Assembly (NCBI RefSeq): GCF_002218085.1
Contig: NZ_BDUC01000024.1
Span: 1-34,408 of the forward strand
DNA length: 34,408 nt
Origin: Tolypothrix sp. NIES-4075
Lineage (GTDB): Bacteria > Cyanobacteriota > Cyanobacteriia > Cyanobacteriales > Nostocaceae
Reading direction: 5' to 3'
Shown: positions 15,966-23,159 of the stretch, one piece after another
How positions within the stretch are numbered: the stretch's first letter is position 1
How the letters are laid out: every line of letters starts with the position of its first letter
Program-made: the position numbers and the translations under genes
The notes under the pieces: model-generated
What the model saw: only the letters and a program-made list of their open reading frames with translations
Told to the model about the DNA's origin: nothing
Database searches by the model: none

Positions 15966-16595
15966 ATGAGTCAGCCTAGTCGCATTCGCGTTCTGGTTGT
16001 GGACGATCATCCCGTCGTCCGCCAGGGTTTGATCGGAATGTTAGAGAAGGCTCCAGATATCGTCATTGTTGGTCAGGGGCGAAATGGACATGAGGCGATC
16101 GCAGTTTTTCAGCAACAGCAACCTGATGTGACTTTGATGGATTTACGGATGCCCGATATGGGAGGTGTTCAGGCGATTACGCTGATTTGCAATGAGTTTC
16201 CCAATGCCCGAATTATTGTGCTGACCACCTATGACACCGATGAAGAGATTTATCAAGGATTGCGATCGGGGGCAAAGGGGTATTTACTGAAGGATTCTGA
16301 GCCAGAGGAACTATTGACAGCAATTCGTACTGTAACCAGGGGACAACGGTATATTCCCCCCAACGTGGCTGCCAAGCTAGTCCAGCGAATGACTGCTCCA
16401 GAACTGAGCGATCGTGAGCTAGAAGTTCTCCAGTTAGTCGGACAGGGAATGAACAACCAGGAAATTAGCACTACTCTAAATATTAGTGAAAGTACAGTGA
16501 AGACTCATATCAACCGAATTTTAAGCAAGCTAGATGTCAAAGATCGCACCCAAGCAGCCATTATTGCGTTGAAACGCGGAATTGCTAGCTTGTGA
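15966..16595 (+). CDS. NarL/FixJ-family response regulator
   Basis: 209 aa. Receiver domain: acidic pair D13-D14, phospho-acceptor D59 (VTLMDLRMPD), T87/T88 and K109 (GYLLKD). C-terminal LuxR-type HTH (LSDRELEVLQLVGQGMNNQE, ISESTVKTHINRILSKLDV). It begins 6 bp after the kinase stop and is surely its partner. Once phosphorylated it would dimerise and bind DNA; its targets are unknown. It shares most of its sequence with the regulator at 25943, so the two systems may cross-talk or share targets. Confidence 0.95.
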   Translation: MSQPSRIRVLVVDDHPVVRQGLIGMLEKAPDIVIVGQGRNGHEAIAVFQQQQPDVTLMDLRMPDMGGVQAITLICNEFPNARIIVLTTYDTDEEIYQGLRSGAKGYLLKDSEPEELLTAIRTVTRGQRYIPPNVAAKLVQRMTAPELSDRELEVLQLVGQGMNNQEISTTLNISESTVKTHINRILSKLDVKDRTQAAIIALKRGIASL

Positions 16596-16857
16596 AAGCA
16601 AAGATGGTACTTCTGCCTGGGTTAATTATCATATTTTGGTCTGTAAGCTAACCCCAACCCTTGTGTTATGTCGTTTAGAACGTCTACAACGTTTATTTGA
16701 CAAAGGTTATACGTTGTTGACACTTTCTACAGCGTTGTTCATTTACCATACTCCTCTATCATCTCTTCAACAATTGCCTAGTGGCAGAGAGTCTATTTAC
16801 TATTGACTTTGCCAACAGCATCTGCTGTTTATTTCAACCCTAACACTACCATTTGTT
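16596..16857. other. Intergenic region between convergent genes
   Basis: 262 bp between the convergent response regulator and HEPN-like genes. I see no credible gene or strong hairpin followed by T-run. A 74-codon open frame on the plus strand is not protein-like. Confidence 0.4.
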
Positions 16858-17103
16858 CTAAAAAGAGTTTAGAAAGTTCTCCCACCGTTCCATAAGTTCA
16901 ATTTCAGAAGCATAGGGATAACTATCTTGAGTATTTTCTTGTTCATATTTTGAGTAATCTTCAAATGTTGGATTCTTAGATTCATCAGGTTCATAGATTA
17001 TTGGTAAGTTGTTTAGCCTTTCTAACATTTCCAGGTTTTCTCTGCTACCTTCTCCTAATAATCGCCTCAATCTTTCATCTATTGGATGGATTTTCTTAAT
17101 TCT
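16858..17103 (-). pseudogene. In-frame continuation of the HEPN-like gene after its TAA
   Basis: Directly after TAA 17106-17104 the same frame stays open for 81 codons: RIKKIHPIDERLRRLLGEGS, then RENLEMLERLNNLPIIYEPD, ending in ASEIELMERWENFLNSF. No ATG is available, only TTG 17070 inside the segment. The composition matches the upstream protein and the segment begins with no gap, so it looks like a severed C-terminal domain rather than a separate gene. Confidence 0.55.
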
Positions 17104-17640
17104 TTATTCTAGTAGTCCACTGCTAAGAAAACCGTCCCTATCGTAAAAATAATCATTCTTTATGAAATCAAAAACGGAGTGTCCCCAAAATATTTCTACC
17201 AAAGGATCTAGTACCTCAAGGGAATAGAGTATCGTTAGTTCATCAAGTGCTTTTTTTGAGTTTGGTATTGAAAAGTGAATAATTTGATCCCTTATTCTAC
17301 CGAATTCTTGATACTGCTGAAGTTGCTCAATTTTAATTCCAGTTGTTTTCAAAAGTTTCTCAGGTAACTGCTTATAACTTACAGTGTGCCCATCTTCTAT
17401 TAGGTCAATCAGACTAAAAGTATCATCAGATTCTTTTCGTTGAGTAGGCAATTTCGAGAATATTAATAGTAGTCCTTCTTGAGCAATTCTAGCTTTCAAA
17501 AGTATCTCTGCTGCATGAGCCGCGTGTACTACACACAAAAGCTTTTCACCATGACAGGCTTCCATGAATGCGTCACGAAAAAGAAGCATCCCCGTTATTT
17601 TCATATTTCGGGGGACATCTTTCATAGATTGATCAATCAT
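17104..17640 (-). CDS. Hypothetical HEPN-like protein (probably truncated)
   Basis: 178 aa from ATG 17640 (MIDQSMKDVPRNMKITGMLL). It is helical, with FRDAFMEACHGEKLLCVVHA and AAEILLKARIAQEG, followed by GRIRDQIIHFSIP, an R-x4-H motif of the kind that marks HEPN nucleases. HEPN domains occur in toxins, anti-phage systems and nucleotidyltransferase partners; the role here is unknown. The same frame continues after the TAA for 81 codons, so the full-length protein was probably about 260 aa. It lies 120 bp downstream of the WD40 gene on the same strand and may belong to that operon. The HEPN call rests on one motif and the predicted helical pattern. Confidence 0.5.
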   Translation of the reverse strand: MIDQSMKDVPRNMKITGMLLFRDAFMEACHGEKLLCVVHAAHAAEILLKARIAQEGLLLIFSKLPTQRKESDDTFSLIDLIEDGHTVSYKQLPEKLLKTTGIKIEQLQQYQEFGRIRDQIIHFSIPNSKKALDELTILYSLEVLDPLVEIFWGHSVFDFIKNDYFYDRDGFLSSGLLE

Positions 17641-17760
17641 ATTTTTCGAGTAAAATTATCTTTGTAAGCTTAGTTTAACCACAACTGATTAAAATGCAGT
17701 TTCAATAACACTGCTCAGTAGTTCAGTTAGGGCTTTTATTTCAATAAAATTTTAACGTCA

Positions 17761-18741
17761 TCACTGAGAAAATAATCGCCAAATCTTGATAGTTCCGTAA
17801 TCTCCACTTACCAAAGTGTTACCATCGGAGGTCATAGCTAGGGAAAAAACTGCACTAGGATTAGCATAGAGAGTAGATTCTAACTCTCCTGTTTGCAGAT
17901 TCCAGATTTTGATATTGAGGTCATCACCTATACTGGCCAAGGTCTTACCATTTGAGCTAATGGCTACAGACCAAGTACAGCTATTATGTCCACTAAGGGT
18001 AGATTTTAATTCTCCTGTTTGCAGGTTCCAGGTTTTGATTGTTCTGTCACAACTTCCACTAATCAAAGTCTTACCATCCGAGCTAATAGCTAAAGAAAAA
18101 ATAGTATTAGAATGTCCGCTAAAAGTGGCTTTCAACTTTCCTGTTTGCAAGTTCCAAACTTTAATAATCTCAACACCTCCAGTAACCAAAGTTTTTCCAT
18201 CAGGGCTGATTACTAAAGAACGAACTACCCGTGAGTGAGCAGGGATGGTTGATTTCAACTCTCCTGTTTGCAGGTTCCAGATTTTAATAGTATCATCACT
18301 ACTACCACTAACTAAGGTCTTTCCATCTGGGCTAATTACTACAGACCAAACGTCATCATGATGGCCAACAAGGGTAGATTTTAACTTTCGCGTTTGTAGA
18401 TTCCAGATGTTAATAGTTTTGTCTTTACTTCCACTGACCAAAGTTTTACCGTCTGGGCTTATAGCAACGGAAAGAACCGAGAGTCCATGCTCTGTGAGGG
18501 TAAATTTCGACTCTCCTGTTTGGAGATCCCAGATTTCGATAATGCCGTTCTCATTCCCACTAACCAAGGTCTTGCCATCTGGGGCAATGCCTAATGCATA
18601 ATACCAACCACCTCCCGAAAGAGTATTAACTAAAGTTGCAGTCGTAATATTTTTACGTGAACGAGAGGCGCTAGGTAAATTATCTAAAGAAGTATCTTTA
18701 TCAGATTCATAATTCGAGAGGTTTTTTGAAAAGATAGGGAT
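17761..18741 (-). pseudogene. WD40-repeat protein gene, 3' part (interrupted by an insertion sequence)
   Basis: This part encodes about 323 residues with seven WD40 repeats, each carrying a variant of SVAISPDGKTLVSGS and ending in KIWNLQTGEL. Seven repeats make one closed beta-propeller, usually a protein-binding scaffold. A frame beginning at 18816 (MPYLDFVREYYSRTALSFPH) looks like a start, but those 28 residues are encoded by the inverted repeat of the inserted IS4-family element. The genuine 5' part lies at 21086-21193. Removing the element and one 9-bp duplication rejoins the halves in frame through GLIPI and FSKNLSNYESD, giving a ~359-aa protein with one N-terminal TM helix. The IS-derived start could still yield a cytosolic propeller. 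Confidence 0.85.
18733..18741. repeat. Target-site duplication, left copy (GATAGGGAT)
   Basis: Nine bases directly outside the left inverted repeat, identical to 21086-21094 outside the right one. A 9-bp duplication is characteristic of IS50/Tn5-like members of the IS4 family. Confidence 0.9.
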
Positions 18742-18830
18742 CTGACTTTTCACGGGATGTGGAAAAGAAAGAGCGGTTCGCGAATAATATTCGCGAACAA
18801 AATCGAGATAAGGCACTTACAAGTAATGAG

Positions 18831-18896
18831 ATGTCCCGCCGTGTATAGCCATTGGTTAGTTGCGGATAGGGGCATCTGGGTTTGACGGCGGGACAT
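18831..18896 (+). promoter_or_regulatory. Long hairpin in the IS leader upstream of the transposase
   Basis: A perfect 12-bp inverted repeat (ATGTCCCGCCGT at 18831-18842, ACGGCGGGACAT at 18885-18896) encloses 42 nt and is followed by a T-rich run (TTTTATTTTTT). It lies between the left end and the transposase start. It could act as a terminator or RNA structure that shields the transposase from outside transcription, as in other insertion sequences. The role is inferred. Confidence 0.6.
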
Positions 18897-18975
18897 TTTA
18901 TTTTTTGGATCTCCCTAAAAATGATTGGGTGATTTCAGGTATTGTTCTTACCAGAGGTGAGTAGCATGGCTTTTT

Positions 18976-20400
18976 ATGAAAATATTAGAAACAAATCCGT
19001 ACTCTTGTTGTGACTTTGGGGACAAACGCCTAACTCGAAGAGCGGTATCGATTGCCGAGTGTTTATTTGTAAAATATGGTCAACCGTTGTCCAAAATCTT
19101 TAAAAGTGCTAGCGACTTGAAACGCGGGTACGAATTTTTCGCCAATCCAAAAACAACGTTTGAAAAGTTGACTAAACCTTGCTTTAAACAAACAGCAATC
19201 GAAATAAACGGCTTACCAGTGGTGCTTGCTGTAGGCGATACAACTTTTCTTGATTACAAGAAAATATTGGATAAGCGTGATGATTATGGTCCTACAGGTA
19301 ACGGTGGGAATGGGCTAATTTTACACAGTTCTTTAGCATTAGATCCGGACTTTGGTCAACCATTGGGGCTGTTGTGGGAGAAGCTATGGCATCGAGAGAA
19401 AAAAGCTTCACCACTACCGGGAGAAACACCCTCAAACAAGAAACAGCGATTAAAAAAAGAGCAAAAAATCAAGAGAAATAAGGCATTTAAGGAGAAAGAG
19501 TCTTATAGATGGGTTGAAGCTTTCTCAAAGATAGAAAAACTGTTTAAGGGTCTAGAAACAACCGTTAATGGTCTGTTATCTAGAATAATTCATGTTTTTG
19601 ACCGAGAAGGTGATATTGCTGAGGTGTTTAGCCGAGTACGTAAAACTAAAAACACAGGTGTAGTTGTCAGAGCCGCTCACAATCGGTGTTTAGAATCTGA
19701 GAATTCTCATTTATGGGAGTACGTCACATCCCAGCCAGTACAGTTTGTCACCACGGTTGAACTATCTGAAACTAAAAAACGGAGTGCAAGAACTGCAACT
19801 TTAGAGGTTAGGTTTTGTCCGGTATCAATAAGTCCTCCAAAGCGATTAAAGTTAGAAGGCAGTTTCAATGTTTACGCGGTTTATGCACGCGAAATTGACG
19901 TACCAGAAAATTGTGAACCAGTAGAGTGGATGTTACTAACTACTGAGTCAGTAACTACACAACAATTAGCCGCTCAAATTCTCCGTTGGTATACGTATCG
20001 TTGGCGAGTTGAAGAGTATCACAAGATTCTCAAATCCGGTTGCCAAGCCGAAAGCTATCGGTTGGCTGGTGAGAGTATGTCAACTATGCTGGGTTTTTTG
20101 ACTGTAATTGCTGCCCAACTATTAAGAATGACTTATTTGCACCGAACTTCTCCTCAAAGTTCCGCAACAGAGGTGTTAACAAAAATACAGATGGACGTGC
20201 TACTTGCAAGTACCCCACCATTACTAAAAAAAGACGTAGAATTTACGATTGATTGGGCGATTAGAGCAATTGCACGCTTGGGAGGATACTTAGAACATAG
20301 GAAAAACAGTGCAATTGGGATACAAGTTTTATGGAGGGGTTGGCTGGAGTTAGAAACTTTGTGCCAAGGTTGGCTGCTACACGATAGATTATATTCTTAA
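18976..20400 (+). CDS. IS4-family transposase (Tn5/IS50-like)
   Basis: 474 aa. An N-terminal Tn5-type DNA-binding segment (CDFGDKRLTRRAVSIAECL, GYEFFANPKTTFE) precedes the DDE catalytic fold: D88 (VLAVGDTTFLDY), D209 (IIHVFDREGDIAE) and E346 in the YREK signature Y339-x2-R342-x3-E346-x6-K353 (YTYRWRVEEYHKILK). The beta-strand insertion typical of IS4 transposases lies between the second D and E. The start ATG 18976 fits the family's short N-terminus. The gene is full length and has no visible lesion, so it should be able to mobilise this element and related non-autonomous ones with the same ends. Confidence 0.95.
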   Translation: MKILETNPYSCCDFGDKRLTRRAVSIAECLFVKYGQPLSKIFKSASDLKRGYEFFANPKTTFEKLTKPCFKQTAIEINGLPVVLAVGDTTFLDYKKILDKRDDYGPTGNGGNGLILHSSLALDPDFGQPLGLLWEKLWHREKKASPLPGETPSNKKQRLKKEQKIKRNKAFKEKESYRWVEAFSKIEKLFKGLETTVNGLLSRIIHVFDREGDIAEVFSRVRKTKNTGVVVRAAHNRCLESENSHLWEYVTSQPVQFVTTVELSETKKRSARTATLEVRFCPVSISPPKRLKLEGSFNVYAVYAREIDVPENCEPVEWMLLTTESVTTQQLAAQILRWYTYRWRVEEYHKILKSGCQAESYRLAGESMSTMLGFLTVIAAQLLRMTYLHRTSPQSSATEVLTKIQMDVLLASTPPLLKKDVEFTIDWAIRAIARLGGYLEHRKNSAIGIQVLWRGWLELETLCQGWLLHDRLYS

Positions 20401-20489
20401 ATTAATGCATTGATTTTGCGATCGCTCTGGCTTTTTCTACAGGATAATGGTTCGCGAACGTTTTACGCGAAGCAGCGGAATTTTGTTTT

Positions 20490-21021
20490 ATGCATGACAA
20501 ACACAAGCTTTTGCCCCAAGAGGATTTGTCTGAGCGTATAGATCAAGTCTTTTCCTTGAAAGAGCGCCTTGAGCAAGAGATTCAAACCATACTTGCGAAC
20601 GGTAAGATAGCTCCATCTGGATGTTGGATTGTCCGTTATCTCGCCACAGGACGAAAGGAAAAATATTGGTACTATAAACTACAAGCAACTGAGCCAATAT
20701 TTCCCACAAAGACTAATGGTAAACTTTCTAAATACAAGCATTTAGGTAAAGTAGGTAAGTGCGAAAATTTATAACTATGTCCGAAGCGAAGGTCGCAAAG
20801 CGAAGTGAAGCAATCGCAGGGTTTTCAGCGTTTTTACTTTTCGTTACATAGTTAGGTTTATTTGTGCCTACCTACTTAAAGCTGGTAGTAAAGCTTACTT
20901 AGATGCCGTTGGGCAAATTCTTAATCGAGCCAAAATTGAAGCACTAGATCGTTCCATTGAAACTCTTAAGCTTGGTTTAAAAGATTTGGTTGAAGAAACT
21001 TCCAAATATAAGAAAGATTAG
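20490..21021 (+). pseudogene. IS passenger gene of unknown function, interrupted by a MITE
   Basis: ATG 20490 begins MHDKHKLLPQEDLSERIDQV; the frame is open to 20774 but loses sense after KYKHLGK. Deleting 20752-20881 (MITE plus one AAAG copy) rejoins it in frame as HLGK-AGSKAYLDAVGQILNR and ends at TAG 21019-21021, about 133 aa. The N-terminal part is a predicted coiled helix (LKERLEQEIQTIL), then a compact GCWIVRYLATGRKEKYWYYK region and a C-terminal helix. I do not recognise a named domain; it vaguely resembles small DUF6788-like proteins. It lies inside the inverted repeats of the IS4-family element, so it is cargo or an IS accessory gene. Confidence 0.75.
20752..20877. mobile_element. 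MITE, 126 bp, inserted in the IS passenger gene
   Basis: Inverted ends of about 30 bp: the left side reads TAGGTAAGTGCG...AACTATG, and the right side read inward is AAGTAGGTAGGCAC...AACTATG. AAAG occurs on both sides (20748-20751 and 20878-20881), a likely short target duplication, although the first AAG can also be counted as part of the inverted repeat. It has no coding capacity. Exact removal restores the passenger gene frame. Confidence 0.75.
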
Positions 21022-21085
21022 CTGACTGATTCGCTAATATTATTTGCGAACCACTCTTTCTTTTCCACATCCCGTGAAAAGTCAG

Positions 21086-21193
21086 GATAGGGATGAGTCC
21101 AAACTCTCCCATAACGAACGTAAAAAGAGCTATTAATCCAAAAATTAGACTTAATAATACAATAAAATAGCCCCTGTGCCTTGGCTGACTCAT
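21086..21193 (-). pseudogene. WD40-repeat protein gene, 5' part with N-terminal TM helix
   Basis: ATG 21193 overlaps the stop of the upstream gene by 4 bases (ATGA), indicating translational coupling. It encodes MSQPRHRGYFIVLLSLIFGL and IALFTFVMGEFGLIPI: a short basic N-terminus and one hydrophobic helix, the layout of a membrane-anchored (or uncleaved signal) protein. At 21086-21094 the 9-bp duplication marks the insertion of the IS4-family element; the frame then runs into the IS end and stops at 20966. The rest of the gene resumes at 18741. Confidence 0.85.
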
Positions 21194-21573
21194 ACTAAGC
21201 CTTTAGCTTTTTGGTTGTATATATTATTTAAAAACGGTTCAGCAAAATACTTTAAACAATTTATGATTTCATTATATTGAAACCCTGTTTCATCAATCCT
21301 ACGAATAACATAAATTTTTTGTACCCCAATCGTTTCGCTTAAAAATTCTTCTGCTTTTTTCTTTTCATCCAGTAAATTTGTAAGAACTTCTATTAAACTA
21401 TTTTCATTAATACTATAATTGCTTCCTAAATTAATATCAGTTTTACTTCTAGCAAGTTCAACAATTTTACTAATACCATTTGGATCAATTTCAGTTAAAT
21501 ATTTGACTTCTTGCTGTAAGTTATCATCAGCATCTAAATATTGCAGGAAATTAAAAACTGATAGTTTTGACAT
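21190..21573 (-). CDS. Hypothetical protein (possibly Nif11-like N-terminus)
   Basis: 127 aa from ATG 21573 (MSKLSVFNFLQYLDADDNLQ), chosen over TTG 21582 because it is the only ATG and fits the family-like opening. The start and spacing (MSK..VFNFLQ...D..LQ) faintly recall Nif11-type domains; the rest (EVLTNLLDEKKKAEEFLSET, RIDETGFQYNEIINCLKYFA) is helical with no motif I can name. Its stop overlaps the WD40 gene start (ATGA), so the two are cotranscribed. It has low GC content and many ATT/AAT codons compared with the kinase genes. Function unknown. Confidence 0.6.
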   Translation of the reverse strand: MSKLSVFNFLQYLDADDNLQQEVKYLTEIDPNGISKIVELARSKTDINLGSNYSINENSLIEVLTNLLDEKKKAEEFLSETIGVQKIYVIRRIDETGFQYNEIINCLKYFAEPFLNNIYNQKAKGLV

Positions 21574-21665
21574 ACTCAACAATGTGGTAACTTTTGTTTA
21601 TATTACATACTATCAATTTAAGTCTTTTTTGGTTAAAAAAACTCAGGGTAATTACGGTTTTTGAG

Positions 21666-21965
21666 TTACAATTCTAGATTTAAGAATTTGTTACAATAAA
21701 AACGTTGATTTACCGTTAAGTGGTAATAATAATCATTATATTGATTGATGGTATTATCAAGTTTTTTAAGTTTCAAAGTTTCTAAAGGATGTTTAGCAAC
21801 TATTTCTTTAAAAGGAATCCATTCCCCTTCAGAGGTACAAACGTGTTGCACCCCTTCAATTATTGTGGAGGCTATTACTAATCTTTTAGTTCGAGCTATT
21901 GAGAAACATTCATTAAAAATATCTCGCTCTACTTTTTCTTCGTACTCTTCATGTTGCAAGGTCAA
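21666..21965 (-). CDS. Hypothetical protein, N-terminus probably lost
   Basis: Up to 99 aa, only a TTG start at 21965. Sequence includes EEYEEKVERDIFNECFSIAR and GEWIPFKEIVAKHPLETLKL. No recognised domain. The first few residues overlap the end of an IS5-family transposase remnant (LIID...), so the natural 5' end was likely removed when the insertion sequence arrived. It lies 93 bp upstream of the next minus-strand gene and may have headed that operon. Confidence 0.4.
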   Translation of the reverse strand: MTLQHEEYEEKVERDIFNECFSIARTKRLVIASTIIEGVQHVCTSEGEWIPFKEIVAKHPLETLKLKKLDNTINQYNDYYYHLTVNQRFYCNKFLNLEL

Positions 21966-22109
21966 TTATCAATTGAGATTTAAGAGTATGTCGTTTTTGT
22001 TTCCCACTATAAAAACGTTTCTGTGCGTGTTTAGGACGCTCCCATTTGACTCTCAGTTACATCCATCACAGCTTTTTTCGGTTTCTGTGATGAGGTCAAC
22101 AAAGACTTT
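21960..22109 (-). pseudogene. IS5-family transposase remnant, frameshifted
   Basis: On the minus strand: SLLTSSQKPKKAVMDVTESQ, then after a one-base shift WERPKHAQKRFYSGKQKRHT and LKSQLIID. This is the first catalytic-Asp region (VMDVTES) and the following strand of an IS5-type DDE transposase, where the family reads V-D-V/A-T-E...RP...Q....YSGKKKRHT.K.Q. Both ends are missing and the frame is broken near 22054, so this is a decayed scrap. Confidence 0.75.
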
Positions 22110-22285
22110 TTTCCTCAATGTAGGGGCTTTCACGCCGCGAGGTGTTGGGTGAGGCAATCAAACCTGAGTTTGATTAGTTCTACTCCCTCAAATTGACTCA
22201 TCCTCAATCATTTTGTTGATTAAAATACAGACCCGGAATTGACGACAAGCCTAAGCAAGTATCATACATTTAACCTCATATAAAC

Positions 22286-22420
22286 CAATACGCTTGGGTT
22301 AAGCGTTTTTTTCTTCTTTCTGTGTACTCTGCGTCTCTGTGGTAGCCTGCGGCAAGCCGAAGCGTCTACGTTAAAAAACTGACTTTAATAAAGAGTTTTA
22401 GCCTTAACTGAACCGTATTG
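22286..22420. mobile_element. MITE, 135 bp, with perfect 10-bp target duplication
   Basis: Terminal inverted repeats CAATACGCTTGGGTTAAG (22286-22303) and CTTAACTGAACCGTATTG (22403-22420) match at 14 of 18 bases. Directly outside lie identical copies of TCATATAAAC (22276-22285 and 22421-22430). The interior holds the widespread cyanobacterial repeat CTGTGTACTCTGCGTCTCTG and a GGCAAGCCGAAGCGTCTACG segment. Same family as the element at 29423. Confidence 0.85.
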
Positions 22421-22448
22421 TCATATAAACGACTATCAGAGTTGAAGG

Positions 22449-22483
22449 GAAGAGATTTCAGAGTACACGCGATAAATCTCTTC
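22449..22483 (+). promoter_or_regulatory. Hairpin in the leader of the first DsbA-like gene
   Basis: A perfect 10-bp inverted repeat (GAAGAGATTT at 22449-22458, AAATCTCTTC at 22474-22483) ends 30 bp before ATG 22513. It could be an operator or an mRNA structure over the leader; it has no T-run and the gene follows directly. Confidence 0.45.
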
Positions 22484-22512
22484 TCCTCAAAAATTTAGCA
22501 TGAGGATTTAGA

Positions 22513-23124
22513 ATGAGCGATGCTATTCCTGGCGACGCACTTAGCGACCCTTGCGGTAACTGCAAAGCAGAGTGCAATCAATTAGTTGTACCTCCTTCTG
22601 AGCAAGACCATCGACAAGGATCGTTGAATGCTTGCGTTGTGCTTGTTGAGTATGGGGATTATCAGTGTCCCCAATGTAGCGAACTTTATACCTCAATTCA
22701 GGCAATTCAATGCCAGCTTGAGGCGACCTTATTCGGGAGAGATTCTCTATGCTTTGTATTCCGACATTTTCCTCAACCTCAAATCCACCCTCAAGCTCAA
22801 AAGGCAGCAGCAGCGACAGAAGCAGCAGCAGCACAAGGGCAGTTTTGGCAAATGCACGAGATGTTATTGAAACATCAGCAAAAGCTAGAAGATGGGTATT
22901 TAGCAGAATACGCTGACAATTTAGGGCTTGATGTAACTCAGTTTATTCGAGACATTGCCCAAAAAGTGTATGTCGATCGCATCAATCAAGACATTGCTAG
23001 CGGAATGGATAGTGGGGTGGTTAGCACTCCAGCTTTATTTATCAATGGTGTGCGTTATAGAGACGCTTTAGAGCTTGAGCCACTACTTGTTGCGATCGTT
23101 GGAGCTTCTCAGGAAATGGACTAA
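22513..23124 (+). CDS. DsbA-like thioredoxin-fold protein with CPQC active site
   Basis: 203 aa. An N-terminal CGNCKAEC cluster precedes a Thioredoxin_4/DsbA fold: VVLVEYGDYQCPQCSELY (CxxC near 56-59), FRHFPQPQIHPQAQKAAAAT, GQFWQMHEMLLKHQQ, and the cis-proline loop STPALFINGVRY. No signal peptide, so it should act in the cytoplasm as a disulfide oxidoreductase. The same domain type is found fused to NhaA antiporters. The extra CxxC-like pair at residues 14-21 could bind metal or form a second redox centre. It stands 35 bp upstream of a histidine kinase on the same strand and has a paralogue (48% or so by eye) at 26908. Confidence 0.85.
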   Translation: MSDAIPGDALSDPCGNCKAECNQLVVPPSEQDHRQGSLNACVVLVEYGDYQCPQCSELYTSIQAIQCQLEATLFGRDSLCFVFRHFPQPQIHPQAQKAAAATEAAAAQGQFWQMHEMLLKHQQKLEDGYLAEYADNLGLDVTQFIRDIAQKVYVDRINQDIASGMDSGVVSTPALFINGVRYRDALELEPLLVAIVGASQEMD

Positions 23125-23159
23125 CGTGCGCGAACTGTCGTAAATGAGGAATCTGATTG

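Larger units (their letters stand above)
18742..21085 (+). mobile_element. IS4-family (IS50-like) insertion sequence, 2344 bp, with passenger gene
   Basis: Both ends begin CTGACTTTTCACGGG and share 32 identical bases, then three mismatches across about 57 bp (18742-18798 and 21029-21085). The start CTGACT resembles Tn5/IS50 ends. It is flanked by the perfect 9-bp duplication GATAGGGAT. It holds a complete IS4-type transposase (18976-20400) and a second gene (20490-21021) broken by a 126-bp MITE. It disrupts a WD40 gene. Intact ends, a perfect duplication and an intact transposase suggest a fairly recent insertion, though the MITE is younger still or arrived with it. Confidence 0.92.

Noticed and set aside
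16582..16806. 74-codon plus-strand frame after the first response regulator
   Set aside because: It overlaps the regulator's end, has no ribosome site and no protein-like composition.
2256..17106. Reassigned UAA codon as an explanation for the in-frame TAA stops
   Set aside because: The giant kinase, the IS4 transposase and the first DsbA-like gene all end at TAA at the expected family length, so UAA works as a stop here.
17909..18238. Long plus-strand frames opposite both WD40 genes
   Set aside because: Repetitive antisense frames arise from the WD40 repeats themselves.
18742..18816. N-terminus MPYLDFVREYYSRTALSFPH of the WD40 frame as a real start
   Set aside because: These residues are encoded by the inverted repeat of the insertion sequence and also appear, as DNA, at the other end of that element.
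20966..21085. C-terminal half of the 75-codon membrane frame (FHGMWKRKSGS onward)
   Set aside because: It is read from the IS right end; only the part before 21086 belongs to the host gene.
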